Source: an uncultured Clostridia bacterium
GTDB taxonomy: Bacteria > Bacillota > Clostridia > UBA1381
Direction: 5' to 3'
Assembly: GCA_947628515.1 (NCBI GenBank)
Contig: CANRAG010000018.1
Location: 1 to 33,852 of the forward strand
DNA: 33,852 bases
Part shown: positions 15,074 through 23,541 of the stretch, one piece after another
Layout of the letters: each line of letters opens with the position of its first letter
Numbering within the stretch: the stretch's first letter is position 1
Made by a program: the position numbers and the translations under genes
The notes under the pieces: model-generated
What the model was told of the DNA's origin: nothing
Databases searched by the model: none
The model's input: the letters and a program-made list of their open reading frames with translations, nothing else

Positions 15074-15784
15074 ATGGAAAAGAAAGAAATGCTTTATGAA
15101 GGCAAGGCTAAGAAGGTTTATAAAACGGACGATGAAAACCTTTATATTGTTGATTACAAGGACGACGCCACTGCGTTTAACGGCAAGAAGAAGGGCACGA
15201 TAGCCGGCAAGGGCGTAATCAACAACAGAATGTCAAACTACCTCATGTCGCTCATGGCCAAGGAGGGCATTCCTACGCATTTCGTTGAGGAAATCTCGGA
15301 CAGGGAAACTGTTGTTAAAAAGGTTTCAATCATACCGCTTGAGGTTATCATCAGAAATATCGCGGCGGGCAGCTTCTCAAAGCGTTTCGGTGTGGAGGAA
15401 GGCAGGGTTTTAAACAATGCCACCCTTGAATATTGCTTAAAGGATGATGATTTGGACGATCCTATGATTAACGATTATCATATAACGGCAATCGGCGCGG
15501 CAACAAAGGAGGACCTTGCTACAATAGCCGACCTCACATTTAAGGTTAATGATTTCCTTAAGAACTATTTTTCAAAGATTAATATAGAGCTTGTCGATTT
15601 CAAGATTGAGTTCGGCAAAACTCCGGACGGCGAGATCATCTTAGCCGACGAGATTTCGCCGGACACATGCCGTCTCTGGGACGCGACAACGCACGCAAAG
15701 CTTGACAAGGACAGATTTCGCCGTGATTTGGGCGACGTCGAGGAAGCGTATATAGAGGTTGCCAAACGCATGGGACTTATCTGA
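15074..15784 (+). CDS. purC: Phosphoribosylaminoimidazole-succinocarboxamide (SAICAR) synthase
   Basis: This 236-residue enzyme joins aspartate to CAIR with ATP in de novo purine synthesis. It has the N-terminal [12 protein letters not shown], the signature [19 protein letters not shown] and the later [13 protein letters not shown] and [14 protein letters not shown]. The length matches bacterial single-domain PurC exactly when started at ATG 15074, which follows AAAGGAA at 15057-15063. The open frame extends further upstream but crosses the promoter. It is followed by purB and purA rather than by the usual purFMNHD genes. Confidence 0.96.
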   Translation: MEKKEMLYEGKAKKVYKTDDENLYIVDYKDDATAFNGKKKGTIAGKGVINNRMSNYLMSLMAKEGIPTHFVEEISDRETVVKKVSIIPLEVIIRNIAAGSFSKRFGVEEGRVLNNATLEYCLKDDDLDDPMINDYHITAIGAATKEDLATIADLTFKVNDFLKNYFSKINIELVDFKIEFGKTPDGEIILADEISPDTCRLWDATTHAKLDKDRFRRDLGDVEEAYIEVAKRMGLI

Positions 15785-15793
15785 CGGTCGGGT

Positions 15794-15809
15794 TCGCGCA
15801 GCCCGCGCG
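15794..15809 (+). other. Hairpin between purC and purB
   Basis: CGCGC and GCGCG around an AGCCC loop form a compact GC stem in the 54-base gap. No T-run follows, so it may be an mRNA processing or stability element rather than a terminator. Confidence 0.35.
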
Positions 15810-15838
15810 GCAGGATATTAAATGAAAGGAAAAACAAA

Positions 15839-17272
15839 ATGGCGACAAATACTTATGAAAGCCCTTTAAATTCGCGTTACGCGTCGAAGGAGATGCAGTA
15901 CATCTTCTCGCCGGACAAGAAGTTTTCGACATGGCGCAAGCTGTGGATTGCCCTGGCTGAGAGCGAGCAGGAGCTTGGCTTAAATATTACCGACGAGCAG
16001 ATCGCGCAGATGAAGGAGCACATATATGATATAAATTATGACGTTGCAAAGGCGCGGGAAAAGGAAGTGCGCCACGATGTAATGTCGCACGTCTACGCCT
16101 ACGGTGTGCAATGCCCGAAGGCAAAGCCCATTATCCATCTCGGCGCTACAAGCTGCTATGTGGGTGATAATACGGATATAATCATAATGACGGAGGCAAT
16201 GCGGCTTGTAAAGAAAAAGCTCGTATGCTTAATAGGCGAGCTCGCCAAGTTTGCGGACGCAAACAAATCGCTGCCCTGTCTCGCGTTCACGCATTTCCAG
16301 CCGGCGCAGCCCACGACCGTGGGCAAGCGCGCGACGCTGTGGCTTGAAGATCTTGTAATGGATTTGGAGGACGTGGAGCATCAGCTGTCAAAGGCAAAGC
16401 TTTTGGGCTGCAAGGGCACGACGGGCACGCAGGCGTCGTTTATGGAGCTGTTTGACGGCGACCATGAAAAGTGCAAGGAACTCGACAGAAGAATAGCGGC
16501 AAAGATGGGTTATAGCGAAACCTTCCCGGTAAGCGGTCAGACATATCCGAGAAAGCTCGACACGCAGATGCTTAATGTGCTTTCGGGTATTGCCCAGAGC
16601 GCGTATAAGTTCTCAAACGACATAAGGCTTCTCCAGCACTTAAAGCAGATCGAGGAGCCGTTTGAAAAAAGTCAGATAGGCTCGTCCGCCATGGCGTATA
16701 AGCGCAATCCGATGCGGTCGGAGCGGATAGGCTCGCTTGCAAGATACGTAATCGTGGACGCGCTAAATCCCGCCATAACCGCTTCAACGCAGTGGTTCGA
16801 GAGGACGCTTGACGACAGCGCGAACAAGCGCATAAGCGTGCCGGAGGCGTTTTTGGCAGTGGACGCGATACTCAATCTTTATATAAATGTCGTAGACGGG
16901 CTTGTTGTGTATGATAAGGTCATAACAAAGCAGTTCATGGCTGAAATACCGTTCATGGCGACGGAGAATATCATGATGGACGCCGTTAAGAAGGGCGGAG
17001 ATCGCCAGGAGCTTCACGAGAAAATCAGACAGTATTCAATGGAGGCGGGCAGACATGTCAAGGTTGAAGGACTTGACAACAACCTTGCGGAGCTTATCGC
17101 GAACGACCCGTCATTCGGGCTTACGCTTGACGAGATAAACGCTGTTATGAAGCCGGCCAATTTCGTGGGACGCAGTCCGGAGCAGGTGACGGATTTCTTA
17201 AATGATATAGTGAGCCCCATACTTGATAAAAACAAGGATTTATTGGGTGTGGAAGTAGAGATAAATGTTTGA
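15839..17272 (+). CDS. purB: Adenylosuccinate lyase
   Basis: This 477-residue enzyme belongs to the fumarase/aspartase superfamily and cleaves SAICAR and adenylosuccinate, releasing fumarate. Signature segments are RHDVMSHVYAYG near residue 80, THFQPAQPTTVGKRA, KGTTGTQASF and the flexible catalytic loop SSAMAYKRNPMRSERI. The loop has Ala where many members have Pro. The length and architecture match the longer eukaryote-like PurB subgroup found in many Clostridia. AAAGGAA precedes the ATG. Downstream purA uses IMP to make its other substrate, so the three-gene order covers SAICAR formation and both lyase steps to AMP. Confidence 0.96.
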   Translation: MATNTYESPLNSRYASKEMQYIFSPDKKFSTWRKLWIALAESEQELGLNITDEQIAQMKEHIYDINYDVAKAREKEVRHDVMSHVYAYGVQCPKAKPIIHLGATSCYVGDNTDIIIMTEAMRLVKKKLVCLIGELAKFADANKSLPCLAFTHFQPAQPTTVGKRATLWLEDLVMDLEDVEHQLSKAKLLGCKGTTGTQASFMELFDGDHEKCKELDRRIAAKMGYSETFPVSGQTYPRKLDTQMLNVLSGIAQSAYKFSNDIRLLQHLKQIEEPFEKSQIGSSAMAYKRNPMRSERIGSLARYVIVDALNPAITASTQWFERTLDDSANKRISVPEAFLAVDAILNLYINVVDGLVVYDKVITKQFMAEIPFMATENIMMDAVKKGGDRQELHEKIRQYSMEAGRHVKVEGLDNNLAELIANDPSFGLTLDEINAVMKPANFVGRSPEQVTDFLNDIVSPILDKNKDLLGVEVEINV

Positions 17273-17302
17273 GGAACGGTTTCTCAAACTGAATTTGCAG
17301 AG

Positions 17303-17325
17303 CCGCCGCAAAGGCGGAATGGAGG
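17303..17325 (+). promoter_or_regulatory. Hairpin abutting the purA ribosome site
   Basis: The stem CCGCC/GGCGG with a GCAAA loop (17303-17317) is followed directly by AATGGAGG. The 13-base string GGCGGAATGGAGG is identical to that before capG at 4461-4473, although the two genes are unrelated. Confidence 0.5.
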
Positions 17326-17331
17326 GTTAAA

Positions 17332-18606
17332 ATGGTAAAAGCAGTAGTAGGAGCATGCTGGGGCGACGAGGGTAAGGGCAAAATTACCGATATGCTCGCG
17401 GAGGACTCCGACATCGTAGTACGGTTTCAGGGCGGCGCGAACGCGGGACACACAATTGTAAATGATTACGGCAAGTTCGCGCTTCATCTTCTCCCGTCGG
17501 GTTCGTTCAACCGGAACGTGACAAATATGATAGGGAACGGCGTCGCGCTTGACATACCGCAGCTGGTTAAAGAGATAGAGGATGTGGTTTCAAAGGGTGT
17601 GCCGCGCCCGAATATTGTGGTTTCGGAGCGGGCACAGGTTCTTATGCCGTATCATAAGCTTTTTGACCAATACGAGGAGGAGCGGCTTTCCGACCGTCAA
17701 TTCGGCTCGACAAAGTCGGGTATCGCTCCGTTCTTTTCGGATAAGTTCTCAAAGATAGGCTTCCAGGTATGGGAGCTGTTTGAGGAGGAAAGGCTGAGAG
17801 AGAAGATAAAAAATGTGCTTGAAGTTAAAAATCTGATGCTTGAACACATATATCACAAGCCTGCCATTGACGCGGATGAGCTTTATGCCACCTGCAAGGA
17901 GTATGCCGGTATGATAAAGCCGTATGTGATAGATTCGGTTGCGTTTATGCACAACGCGATTAAAGAGGGCAAGACCATTCTGCTTGAAGGACAGCTCGGC
18001 TCGTTAAAGGATCCGGATTTCGGTATCTATCCAATGACGACGTCGTCCTCAACGCTTGCCGGATACGGCGCTATAGGCGCGGGCATCCCGCCGTATGAGA
18101 TCAAGGAAATAATCACCGTGGTCAAGGCGTATTCCTCGGCGGTCGGCGCGGGCGCGTTCGTTTCGGAAATCTTCGGCGACGAGGCAGACGAGCTGAGACG
18201 GCGCGGCGGCGACGGCGGCGAGTACGGCGCGACAACGGGCAGACCGCGAAGGATGGGATGGTTCGACTGCGTTGCGTCACGTTACGGCTGCCGCGTACAG
18301 GGCACAACGGCCGTGGCGTTCACGGTGCTCGACGTTCTGGGCTATCTTGACGAAATTCCGGTATGTGTGGGCTATGAGATTGACGGAGAGGTAACGCGCG
18401 ATTTCCCGACGACGGGCAGGCTGGAAAGAGCCAAGCCGGTGCTTAAAGTTCTTCCGGGCTGGAAGCAGGATATACGGGGAATAAAGAAGTATGAGGATTT
18501 GCCTCAAAACTGCCGTAACTATATAGAATTTATCGAGCGTGAGCTTGAGGTTCCGATTAAGATAGTTTCAAACGGTCCGGCGCGTCACGACATTATTATG
18601 AGATAA
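17332..18606 (+). CDS. purA: Adenylosuccinate synthetase
   Basis: This 424-residue GTP-dependent enzyme condenses IMP and aspartate to adenylosuccinate. It has the N-terminal P-loop GDEGKGKITDML, FQGGANAGHTIV, the catalytic-loop region FGSTKSGIAPFFSDK, and TGRPRRMGWFD toward the C-terminus. These cover the IMP- and GTP-contacting segments of PurA, and the length is normal. The ATG follows GGAGGG 7 bases upstream. It closes the pur operon with a strong terminator just after its stop. Confidence 0.97.
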   Translation: MVKAVVGACWGDEGKGKITDMLAEDSDIVVRFQGGANAGHTIVNDYGKFALHLLPSGSFNRNVTNMIGNGVALDIPQLVKEIEDVVSKGVPRPNIVVSERAQVLMPYHKLFDQYEEERLSDRQFGSTKSGIAPFFSDKFSKIGFQVWELFEEERLREKIKNVLEVKNLMLEHIYHKPAIDADELYATCKEYAGMIKPYVIDSVAFMHNAIKEGKTILLEGQLGSLKDPDFGIYPMTTSSSTLAGYGAIGAGIPPYEIKEIITVVKAYSSAVGAGAFVSEIFGDEADELRRRGGDGGEYGATTGRPRRMGWFDCVASRYGCRVQGTTAVAFTVLDVLGYLDEIPVCVGYEIDGEVTRDFPTTGRLERAKPVLKVLPGWKQDIRGIKKYEDLPQNCRNYIEFIERELEVPIKIVSNGPARHDIIMR

Positions 18607-18607
18607 T

Positions 18608-18647
18608 AAAAAATATCCTAAGCGGTTTGGCGCTTAGGATATTTTTT
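18608..18647. terminator. Bidirectional intrinsic terminator between purA and the L,D-transpeptidase gene
   Basis: A long perfect stem, AATATCCTAAGCG/CGCTTAGGATATT, with a GTTTGG loop is flanked by A-run and T-run on the two sides, so it has the terminator form in both directions. It serves purA on plus and the six-gene trkA-to-transpeptidase operon on minus. Confidence 0.93.
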
Positions 18648-18651
18648 ATTT

Positions 18652-19701
18652 TTACGGTGTTATGTATATTCTTGTGCCGACCGGAATGGTATTGGCGATA
18701 TAATCGATGGCGTCCTTTTTGAGCCTTATGCATCCGTGTGAAATCTGAACGCCGGTTCTGCCGTCATATTCCGTGCCGTTCTGGTACAGCAGTACGGAGT
18801 GCAGCGCATAGCCGCGATAGAATACAAGGCATGGACCGACATAGTATGTGCCGTAATCCCAGCGGGTTTTGTAATTATACTCAAACGAGCCTGTAACGGT
18901 GGGCGACCACGGAGCGCCTATAGCGCACGGATACGCGCCGAGAAGCTCCCATTTGTACCGCTCGCCCTGATACAGTCTTACGGTGTATTCGCTAAGCGAT
19001 ACCCATACCATATAGTTGGTGCGGCTTGCGATGCCCCATTGGTTTACCGGCTCTTTCATATAGTGCTCGTCATACTTCGCGGAGTGACCGAGGTGTATAA
19101 GAATTTCCGGACCGAAGTCGGTCGTTTCGTACGGACAGCCAATCATTTCCGCAAATGAGATAAGCGAAACATACGCGGTGTCGTTTATTTCCATTGCGGG
19201 CGCCCGCGCGGTAACCTCCTGACCGAACGCCTGCGTTGAGGTTGAGCCTATATTAAATGATATGTATTCCGAACCGAGCCATGTCACGACCGCGTTATAT
19301 TCCTCAAAATACTGTACGCGAAAGCCTATACATTCCGCGAGCGTGCGTATGGGCACCATTGGTTCGCCGTCTATAAACATCGGTTCAGGATTAAATTCCG
19401 GTATCTGATATTCATATGTAACGACCAAACGTTTCGGCGTTTCGGTCGGGGCTTCTGTCGGAGTCTCCGTCGGTGGCTCTGTCGGAGCCGCCGTAGGCGT
19501 TTCGGTGGGTGCTGATGTGGGCGTCGGCGTCGGCGCGTCGGTGCTCTCCGTCTCGATTGACGGTGTTTCGGCGGGAGGCAAAACCTCTATACCGGTCGGT
19601 TCGGAAGGCGACGGCGTCGCCTGCAAATCGGTATGGGCATACGCCGTTACGGTTAACATACTTAAAGCTCCCGCTAAAAATACTGATATTATTTTCTTCA
19701 T
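18652..19701 (-). CDS. Secreted L,D-transpeptidase (YkuD) with a copper-amine-oxidase-N-like domain
   Basis: This 349-residue precursor has a signal peptide (MKKIISVFLAGALSMLTVTAYA), a Pro/Thr/Glu-rich linker (about 57-89), and a domain like copper amine oxidase N (about 100-210, with GEPMVPIRTLAECIGF). It ends in a YkuD catalytic domain with ALHSVLL and the nucleophile motif S321-H322-G323-C324-I-R326. These enzymes form 3-3 peptidoglycan cross-links or attach proteins to the wall; they resist most beta-lactams. ATG 19701 has GAAAGGA upstream, while an in-frame ATG 22 codons earlier lies inside the CYTH gene. It is the last gene of the minus-strand operon. Confidence 0.92.
   Translation of the reverse strand: MKKIISVFLAGALSMLTVTAYAHTDLQATPSPSEPTGIEVLPPAETPSIETESTDAPTPTPTSAPTETPTAAPTEPPTETPTEAPTETPKRLVVTYEYQIPEFNPEPMFIDGEPMVPIRTLAECIGFRVQYFEEYNAVVTWLGSEYISFNIGSTSTQAFGQEVTARAPAMEINDTAYVSLISFAEMIGCPYETTDFGPEILIHLGHSAKYDEHYMKEPVNQWGIASRTNYMVWVSLSEYTVRLYQGERYKWELLGAYPCAIGAPWSPTVTGSFEYNYKTRWDYGTYYVGPCLVFYRGYALHSVLLYQNGTEYDGRTGVQISHGCIRLKKDAIDYIANTIPVGTRIYITP
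19432..19533 (-). repeat. Degenerate 12-bp repeats encoding a Pro-Thr linker
   Basis: The linker of the L,D-transpeptidase is built from P-T-x-x units (for example APTE, TPTA, APTE, PPTE), seen in the DNA as degenerate repeats of period 12 rich in GTCGG. Such tracts form extended wall-spanning spacers and are prone to copy-number change in steps that keep frame. Confidence 0.7.
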
Positions 19702-19715
19702 GCTATTGGTCCTTT

Positions 19716-20276
19716 CTATTCTTCTCCGCGCAATATCGCCGCCAACTGCAGCATAAATCTTGTGCATTTGCCTGTTGAAGCCGCGCTGAACTCCACGCCG
19801 GCGTCTTTGAGCTTTTTAAGAAGCTCTTTGGGAATATCCTTTGTGTATTCTATTTCTATTTCATAATCCGTTTTGTCAAGATAGTCGTTTTTGTCAAGGC
19901 AAATTTCAATGCCATCGCTGTATATAAGGCTGTGCCGAAGCGTCGTGAGCGAGCCGAGCAGTGCCGCTTCCACGCCAAGCCCCGTCATTTTCATAACATC
20001 CTCCGCCGAAAAGCGTTCGGGAACGGAGTTGGTTGGGTACTCGTATTCCTCGCATATTTGCAGCGGGCTGCCCGCGTTTTTATGCTTTTTCACCTGTATT
20101 TTCCGCGTATTATCCTTTTCGCGTATGCGCAGGGTTATTCCGTGATTTTTCAGCTCGTTTCCCGCGTCCGTGTAATAGCTGTTCACCTGTTCCTTTACCC
20201 AATCCCAGGCAAACATTTCCTCGATTTTGAGGTATTCTTTTTTGGTTAGCATGCACTTTAATTCCGTTTCAAGCAT
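19716..20276 (-). CDS. CYTH-domain protein (triphosphate tunnel metalloenzyme)
   Basis: This 186-residue protein begins with the diagnostic E3-x-E5-x-K7 motif (ETELK) and has the alternating basic and acidic strands of the tunnel fold: TLRIREKDNTRKIQVKKHK, EICLDKNDYL and YEIEIEYT. Family members hydrolyse inorganic triphosphate or thiamine triphosphate, or cyclise ATP. Position in this operon does not decide which. AAGGGAT precedes the ATG. It lies 14 bases upstream of the L,D-transpeptidase gene and 12 bases after the DUF4250 gene. Confidence 0.88.
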   Translation of the reverse strand: MLETELKCMLTKKEYLKIEEMFAWDWVKEQVNSYYTDAGNELKNHGITLRIREKDNTRKIQVKKHKNAGSPLQICEEYEYPTNSVPERFSAEDVMKMTGLGVEAALLGSLTTLRHSLIYSDGIEICLDKNDYLDKTDYEIEIEYTKDIPKELLKKLKDAGVEFSAASTGKCTRFMLQLAAILRGEE

Positions 20277-20288
20277 AGTGTTATCCCT

Positions 20289-20465
20289 TCATATAAATTG
20301 ATTTTTGCCGCTGTCGTATTCGTAGCCTATCGTTTTGCATTTTGAAATCAACGCGTGCTTATCCGCCTCCATGTCGTCGCAAAGCGCGTCCAGGGAGGGA
20401 TAGAAATCGCGCAGCTTAGTGTTCAGCACGCTTACGAGCATTGCGGGATCGTTAGGTAAATTCAT
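20289..20465 (-). CDS. DUF4250-family small protein
   Basis: The 58-residue protein opens with MNLPNDPAMLVSVLNTKLRD and ends with IGYEYDSGKNQF. This is the layout of DUF4250, a small Firmicutes family without known function. Start at ATG 20465 fits the family's usual opening. A GTG three codons upstream is in frame but too close to the ribosome-site bases. It sits between the GH2 glycosidase and CYTH genes with short gaps, so it is co-transcribed. Confidence 0.82.
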   Translation of the reverse strand: MNLPNDPAMLVSVLNTKLRDFYPSLDALCDDMEADKHALISKCKTIGYEYDSGKNQFI

Positions 20466-20483
20466 ATCATCCACCGCCTTTCT

Positions 20484-23192
20484 TTATTCAGAAACAATAA
20501 CGGCCTTGCTGATACCGCCGGATTCCAATTCGGAAAGCGTCGCGATGACTACCGTAATATCCAACTCACAGGTTGTGTCGGATTTGTATTCAAAGCGCAT
20601 ACCGTACTTGCACTCCTCGCTCATTACCCTTTCGCCGTTTATGTACACATCGACTGTATCGCCCTGAAGCTCACGGAACACAACTCGCTCGCCCTTTTTG
20701 ATTTCGACCTTGGTCTTGTACATTCCGTAGCCTATCCTGCCGTTAAACAGCTCGTCATATCCGCCGCCCGCACGGACGATTACCCATGTATTCATGTCGC
20801 TGTCGCTTATTTCTCTGCTGTAATCGGGGTATTCGTCGGATAAATCAAGCGTCCGCCGCCATTTGGTTATATAGCGCTCCTTAACGGACGGTATTATATC
20901 GGGCGCGTTTTTCTGAACCCTTACGGGAATTACCACCGACGCGGCTATGCCGTTGTCTGTTTGGGCGGTTACTTTTATTTCGTTTTGTCCGCTGTCGGGC
21001 GCGACGATTGCCTGGCAGCAGCCGGCAAATAATTTGCGGCTGTCGGCAATATCGGGTTCATGCGAGTTGGGGTTGCCGTTACCGACGCCCATAACGCGTC
21101 CGCCGTCAACCGAAAAATGCACTGCGGCGTCGGCGTCAAACACGAAATGTCCGTCCCTGTCCCGCGCGGTTACATTCACGCATACCGCGTCATTTTCGTA
21201 TACCTCCGGCATACCCGCCGCAATATCGAGCGCGGCAAGCTCCGAATATGTGTATACGGTATCCGACGCATTTCCGCCGACCTCGCGCACGGTGATCTCT
21301 CCCGGTTTGTACACCACATCGGTAACAGCGTAATTATCCTTATCCGGTTTTACGCGGCCTATAATCACGCCGTTTATTAATATCTCCAGCTCCGCGCAGT
21401 TAGAGAAGATATGAAGGCGCACAGTCTCGCCGCGGCTGTAGTTCCAATGCGAAACTATATGCACGAGCTTTTCCCCGCTCCAATAGGACTTGTTAAGATA
21501 GTACGCGGATTTTTTAAAACCGCACGTGTCCATTATGCCGAACTGGGTTGAAACGGACGGATACTCAAACGGAGTAGGCTCGCCTCTGTAGTCAAAGCCG
21601 GTCCATATGAAATAGCCCATGAAATACGGCCGTTCCCGTATCATTCTAAAGCCCTCGCGATACGAGTCTCCCCACGGGGCACATTTGCTGTCGAACATAT
21701 CTATAACATTTTTGCTGTGGTCGGTCTTATAGCAGCCGCGCGTCATAAACGCGCTGCAATTCTCGCTGCCGGTAACGGGCAGCGCGGGGAAGGAGCTGTG
21801 AAACTCGTCGTACATATTTGTCTGGTAATTTATGCCTGTTATGTCGCATACGTCATACGCGCCGTCCGTTTGAAGCAGACCGTTATTGTTAGCGCCGACG
21901 GTAAAGCGCGTTCCGTCGTATTTTTCTACTTCCATTCTGAGGTGACGCGCAAGCTTTCTTCCGGTATATGTGCCCTGAAGCGGCTCCTCGTTATATAATG
22001 AGTACATGATTACGGACGGATGGTTCCTGTCGCGCGTTATCATATCTCTTATCTGCTTCAGTCCGTCGGTGGGAGCGGTGTTGTACTGACGGTTCTCGTC
22101 CATTACGAGAATACCGTACCTGTCGCAGGCGTCAAGAATTGACTTTGACGGATTGCCGTGAGCGCAGCGGTACGCGTTCGCGCCCATTTCCTTAAGCAGC
22201 TTTATTCTGTATTCGTTGACCCCGTCGGGGACGGCGACGCCCACGCCCGCGTGATCCTGGTGGCAGCAAACTCCGTATAGCTTTACATTTCTGCCGTTTA
22301 TGAAAAAGCCGTTATCCGAATTAATCGCGATCGTGCGGAAACCGATATTTATAGTTTCGCTGTCGATGACCGCGCCGGATAGCTTTAATCTGACAACGGC
22401 GCGGTAAAGCGTGGGGGAGTCTATATCCCATAATTCGGGACTGTAGGTGAGCATGCTTAGCTCGCACTGTTTTACATCGCCGCAGAACACGTTAAATTCG
22501 CCGCTCGCGCTGCCCACGACATTATCCCCGCCGTCCAATATTTTTACGGAGATTTCAAATTCCTCGTCCGATGTATTGATGTTTTCGACCGTAATATGCG
22601 AAAACACCCGCCATGTCGAAGCGTCAAGCTTTACCGGTTCCAAAAATATACCGTTGTGCTCAAAATGGAGCTTGTTCTTTTTATAAAGATTTACGTGTCT
22701 GTATATTCCGGCGCCCTCGTACCACCAGCCCTCGACAAGGTCGGCGTCTACGCTTACGGTAAGCTCGTTTATATCCTCGCCGTAGAGAGCCATGTCCGTC
22801 GCGTCGCAGACGAAGGAGTTATAGCTGCTGTAGTTTCTGCCTATAACCGAGCCGTTGAAGTAAACGACACATTCGCCGGTCACGCCCTCAAATTCTATAA
22901 GTATTTGCCTGTTCCTATCCGCCGCGTCAAGCTTGAAACGCTTTGAATACCACGCCCTGCCGCGCTTTTTATAGCCCGACGCGGGACCGTATTTTTTATC
23001 AAACCCGTTTGCGAGCGCGTAGTCATGCGGCAGGTCAACATCCTCCCAGCCGCTTTTATCATAGTCCGGACTTGCCGCGCCCGGCGCACCGCCCGCCTTT
23101 GACGCCATATACGCCGCCGCGTGGGTGTTCGCGGGTGGGACGGGGATTTCTCCGTTATGGAATTTCCATTCCTTGTCTAAGCTGTATTTCAT
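20484..23192 (-). CDS. Glycoside hydrolase family 2 protein, beta-galactosidase type
   Basis: This 902-residue protein has no signal peptide. An N-terminal jelly-roll sugar-binding domain (about 45-175, with WYSKRFKLD and GWWYEGAGIYRHVNLY) is followed by an Ig-like domain and a TIM barrel starting near 285. The acid/base is E402 in YNEEPL and the likely nucleophile is E477 in TGSENCS. Beta-sandwich modules follow, with a further small domain at the C-terminus. GH2 covers galactosidases, glucuronidases and others. The DUF4982-like region after the barrel suggests the clostridial/Bacteroidetes beta-galactosidase group, but the sugar is not proven. AGGAG lies 10 bases upstream of the ATG. It sits 13 bases after the trkH reading frame. 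Confidence 0.9.
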   Translation of the reverse strand: MKYSLDKEWKFHNGEIPVPPANTHAAAYMASKAGGAPGAASPDYDKSGWEDVDLPHDYALANGFDKKYGPASGYKKRGRAWYSKRFKLDAADRNRQILIEFEGVTGECVVYFNGSVIGRNYSSYNSFVCDATDMALYGEDINELTVSVDADLVEGWWYEGAGIYRHVNLYKKNKLHFEHNGIFLEPVKLDASTWRVFSHITVENINTSDEEFEISVKILDGGDNVVGSASGEFNVFCGDVKQCELSMLTYSPELWDIDSPTLYRAVVRLKLSGAVIDSETINIGFRTIAINSDNGFFINGRNVKLYGVCCHQDHAGVGVAVPDGVNEYRIKLLKEMGANAYRCAHGNPSKSILDACDRYGILVMDENRQYNTAPTDGLKQIRDMITRDRNHPSVIMYSLYNEEPLQGTYTGRKLARHLRMEVEKYDGTRFTVGANNNGLLQTDGAYDVCDITGINYQTNMYDEFHSSFPALPVTGSENCSAFMTRGCYKTDHSKNVIDMFDSKCAPWGDSYREGFRMIRERPYFMGYFIWTGFDYRGEPTPFEYPSVSTQFGIMDTCGFKKSAYYLNKSYWSGEKLVHIVSHWNYSRGETVRLHIFSNCAELEILINGVIIGRVKPDKDNYAVTDVVYKPGEITVREVGGNASDTVYTYSELAALDIAAGMPEVYENDAVCVNVTARDRDGHFVFDADAAVHFSVDGGRVMGVGNGNPNSHEPDIADSRKLFAGCCQAIVAPDSGQNEIKVTAQTDNGIAASVVIPVRVQKNAPDIIPSVKERYITKWRRTLDLSDEYPDYSREISDSDMNTWVIVRAGGGYDELFNGRIGYGMYKTKVEIKKGERVVFRELQGDTVDVYINGERVMSEECKYGMRFEYKSDTTCELDITVVIATLSELESGGISKAVIVSE

Positions 23193-23205
23193 ATATTACA
23201 TTCTC

Positions 23206-23541
23206 CTATTGCCTGTACATTTTTATGCTTCTTCCCGGTAACAATGCGGATTTCCAGAATTCCGGAGCCAGCAGCATCAGCATGGGATATATTTCGAGTC
23301 TGCCCGCGAGCATATCAAATATCATAACGTATTTTGAAAAGTGCGAGAAGGACGCGAAGCTCTCCGACGGTCCGGCGCTTCCGAGGCCGGGGCCTATGTT
23401 GTTTATTGTGGCTGCCACAGCCGTAAATGTGCTGACAAAATCAAAGTTGTCGAACGCCACAAGGATAACCGACGCCACGAACACGAATATACACGAATAT
23501 ATACGCCATAATGAAAACATTTGTTGAGCGTATCGTTTCAT
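23206..23541 (-). CDS. trkH: C-terminal part of frameshifted TrkH potassium transporter
   Basis: Family-like sequence in this frame begins near 23495 (CIFVFVASVILVAFDNFDF). It contains the fourth pore-loop motif of the Trk/Ktr family (NNIGPGLGS) and the last TM helix region, ending at the normal C-terminus (LLPGRSIKMYRQ). The ATG at 23541 lies within the upstream frame and is unlikely to be a true start. The four-fold pore needs this segment, so a product that stops in the upstream frame should not conduct potassium. Removing one copy of the 10-bp repeat at 23481-23501 fuses the two parts perfectly. Confidence 0.8.
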   Translation of the reverse strand: MKRYAQQMFSLWRIYSCIFVFVASVILVAFDNFDFVSTFTAVAATINNIGPGLGSAGPSESFASFSHFSKYVMIFDMLAGRLEIYPMLMLLAPEFWKSALLPGRSIKMYRQ

